A stretch of 64,000 bases of DNA from an uncultured Alistipes sp. (GTDB lineage: Bacteria; Bacteroidota; Bacteroidia; Bacteroidales; Rikenellaceae). A program made the translations under genes and the position numbers. How positions within the stretch are numbered: position 1 is the stretch's first letter; each line of letters opens with the position of its first letter. The DNA is taken from NCBI GenBank assembly GCA_944322005.1, contig CALUNL010000003.1, forward strand, positions 62,001-126,000, read 5' to 3'. Positions 62,811 through 64,000 of the stretch are shown one piece after another. The notes beneath the pieces are model-generated. The model did no database searches. It saw only the letters and a list, made by a program, of their open reading frames with translations, and was not told the origin of the DNA.

Positions 62811-63233
62811 TTACTTCAATACTATGGACGACACCCATGCGTCGGCGCTCGTCATTTTGCGGAAATTGGTGTAGCGTGCCGGATAGCCGGTGACGGTGAT
62901 TACGAGATGCCCGTTGTCATCCGTATCTACACTTACAAGGGCGGCAACCATCGTGTCGGCATCGTATCTCTTCGCGGCATTGAGCAGGGCCATATTCTTT
63001 GCGGCATCTATCTGTTCAATCCCGGTCACGCCCGTAACGACAAGGTCGCTCGTCTCCGTATAGACCTGCTTGGTTTCCGTTATAAGTTCGAGGTCAGCCA
63101 GCAGCGGCGTGACGACGACGTTCTGCGACGGTTCGATGTTGCGGCCCGAAGCCTCGCGATAGATTGCGTGCGTCTGAACGCCGCACGACGACAATGCCAT
63201 TGCGGCAGCAATACAAAGCAAAAGTTTCTTCAT
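62811..63233 (-). CDS. Small lipoprotein of unknown function
   Basis: A 140-residue protein. From the ATG at 63233 the signal peptide is MKKLLLCIAAAMALSSC. An in-frame ATG at 63251 would add six residues; that codon overlaps a TGA at 63248-63250 in the ATGA manner. The mature part has regularly spaced strands (NVVVTPLLADLELI, LVVTGVTGIEQI, LVSVDTDDNGHLVITVTGYPARYTNF) and no known motif. It heads an operon with an AT-rich barrel, which suggests a shared envelope role. It is preceded by an unusual leader (63234-63532). Confidence 0.7.
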   Translation of the reverse strand: MKKLLLCIAAAMALSSCGVQTHAIYREASGRNIEPSQNVVVTPLLADLELITETKQVYTETSDLVVTGVTGIEQIDAAKNMALLNAAKRYDADTMVAALVSVDTDDNGHLVITVTGYPARYTNFRKMTSADAWVSSIVLK

Positions 63234-63538
63234 TGTTGTGTTGAGTTTCATTGTTGCGCCGACTCCTGCACAACAGTTACAAACAAGAAAGTGTGGAGCC
63301 GGTTCCGTCTATCAGGTAGAAGGCTGTGGAATGACCTTGTAACAATAAACGATGCAATACTCCACACTGACAGATATGAGGTGTATGTACGCAATTCGCG
63401 TACAACCTCATCATCCATACAGGTAAAGAGTGCTGTTCGTCGTCCCGTTACATTGAAAACTTCCACATTTTCTACCTAGGACAGTGCGAAAACACTTTCA
63501 CTGAATATGTCCGCCGGCGCTGCATGCGCACGGCATCA
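63234..63538 (-). other. Long leader with multiple complementary segments (possible structured RNA)
   Basis: Complementary segments in the ~300-base 5' leader: a 15-bp pairing of AGGTAGAA (63314-63321) + TGTGGAA (63325-63331) with TTCCACA (63461-63467) + TTCTACCT (63470-63477); a 9-bp pairing AGTGTGGAG (63290-63298) with CTCCACACT (63360-63368); GTTACAA (63276-63282) with TTGTAAC (63337-63343); and a hairpin ATGAGGT...TGTACGC / GCGTACAACCTCAT (63376-63411). The 9-bp pairing crosses the 15-bp one, so they are alternatives or a pseudoknot. A minus frame (GTG 63466 or ATG 63418 to TGA 63248) may be a short upstream ORF instead. Confidence 0.5.
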
Positions 63539-63569
63539 CAAATATAAGAATTTATTTATACAATACAAA
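63539..63569 (-). promoter_or_regulatory. Promoter of the lipoprotein-barrel operon (TTTG -33, TATATTTG -7, minus strand)
   Basis: On the minus strand, TTTG (63569-63566) and TATATTTG (63546-63539) are 19 bases apart. Transcription would start near 63532, about 300 bases before the lipoprotein ATG. Confidence 0.7.
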
Positions 63570-63588
63570 CCCACCCATACAAAACAAA

Positions 63589-63616
63589 AATCGGCACATC
63601 CTGCGATGTGCCGATT
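63589..63616 (-). terminator. Terminator after nqrF (minus strand)
   Basis: A 12-bp perfect stem (AATCGGCACATC / GATGTGCCGATT) with a 4-base loop; on the minus strand it continues into TTTTTGTTTTG. Confidence 0.9.
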
Positions 63617-63633
63617 AAAGAGCTTGCGGTCCG

Positions 63634-64000
63634 TCAGGCTCCGAAGTTGTCGAAGAGAATGTTCTCCGGCGGTACGCCGAGCGAATCGAGCATCTTCAGA
63701 ACGGAGGCCGTCATCATCGGAGGTCCGCACATAAGGTATATGCACCCCTCCGGGTCCTCATGGTTCTTGAGGTAGTTATCGTAGAGAACCTGATGTACGA
63801 ATCCGGCCTTGTACTTCACGCCTGCCGCATCGGCCTCCGGATCCGGACGGTCGAGTGCGAGGTGGAACGAGAAGTTAGGGAACTCCTTCTCTATTTCGGC
63901 GTAGTCGTCAAGATAGAAGGCCTCCTTGAGCGAGCGTGCTCCGTACCAGAACGATACCGGACGCTTGGTCTTCTCGGTCTTGAACAGGTGCATGATGTGG
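63634..64000 (-). CDS. nqrF: Na+-translocating NADH:quinone reductase subunit F, C-terminal part (cut by window end)
   Basis: The frame runs in from the window end, so the ferredoxin domain and the FAD/NADH start are missing. Visible are the ferredoxin-reductase-type C-terminal pieces: SFWYGARSLKEAFYLDDY, the NADH-binding YLMCGPPMM, and a C-terminal LDSLGVPPENILFDNFG. This is the NqrF pattern. The Na+-NQR complex pumps sodium in the inner membrane. The rest of the nqr operon must lie to the right of the window. Confidence 0.92.
   Translation of the reverse strand, partial: HIMHLFKTEKTKRPVSFWYGARSLKEAFYLDDYAEIEKEFPNFSFHLALDRPDPEADAAGVKYKAGFVHQVLYDNYLKNHEDPEGCIYLMCGPPMMTASVLKMLDSLGVPPENILFDNFGA

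Noticed and set aside
1-64000. CRISPR arrays, insertion sequences and rRNA operons
   Set aside because: No regularly spaced direct repeats, transposase genes or rRNA sequences were seen in the window.

Overview
The window reads as a chromosomal segment of a Bacteroidales bacterium, most likely Alistipes-like (Rikenellaceae). This is inferred from several things. About twenty gene starts are preceded by the Bacteroidota -7 box TAnnTTTG, some with a TTG/TTTG -33 element about 17-21 bases upstream, and Shine-Dalgarno sites are not evident. The base composition is moderately high in GC with heavy use of ATA for isoleucine. The gene content includes a TonB-dependent receptor, a Mfa-like fimbrillin domain, a CCDC81-type HU/SPOR protein and an Na+-NQR subunit. 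The species was not determined.

Layout. 1-6983: the end of a surface-polysaccharide operon on the + strand, with three GT4 glycosyltransferases, two acyltransferases, a radical SAM/SPASM protein, a nucleotidyltransferase-like protein and a HAD phosphatase, many with start/stop overlaps. 6991-13674: a short-chain dehydrogenase, a small DUF486 membrane protein, argS, obgE and a TonB-dependent-receptor-type barrel. 13747-17670 (minus): guaA, guaB and panB. 17792-20564: ribokinase, a sugar/ureide-type permease and inorganic pyrophosphatase. 20682-25103 (minus): a 1473-residue surface lipoprotein joining a fimbrillin-like domain, a duplicated FN3 plus beta-sandwich module and a calcineurin-like phosphoesterase. 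25336-33501: fabD, a ROK repressor, a GNAT enzyme, rpe, an ABC-F ATPase, an SGNH-like lipoprotein, rlmB, a YgjP-type metallopeptidase and another GNAT. 33558-37127 (minus): tsaB, smpB and dnaG; then uvrB (+).

39377-43400 (minus) is a compact run: S24-like regulator, histidine kinase, lgt, SPOR protein and GtrA. It is followed by tRNA-Arg(CCG) and ruvB on the + strand. 44818-51156 carries a second HAD phosphatase, aroB, typA, a DUF454 protein, rpiB, an exo/endonuclease-phosphatase family protein and ispE. 51216-57217 carries recQ, gyrA and a TPR protein. 57594-60398 (minus) carries two FKBP-like lipoproteins and ruvA. 60646-62053 carries an OmpH/Skp-like lipoprotein and dacA. 62159-63233 (minus) is an AT-rich outer-membrane barrel with a small lipoprotein, behind a roughly 300-base leader rich in complementary segments. 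The window ends inside nqrF.

Most of the window is conserved core metabolism and DNA maintenance. The parts most worth a second look are the surface-directed lipoproteins (20682-25103 and 57594-59760), the structured leader at 63234-63532, the paired palindromes upstream of uvrB, and two genes (dnaG and the DUF454 gene) whose ATG lies only 5-6 bases after a -7 box. No CRISPR array, insertion sequence, prophage or rRNA was seen.
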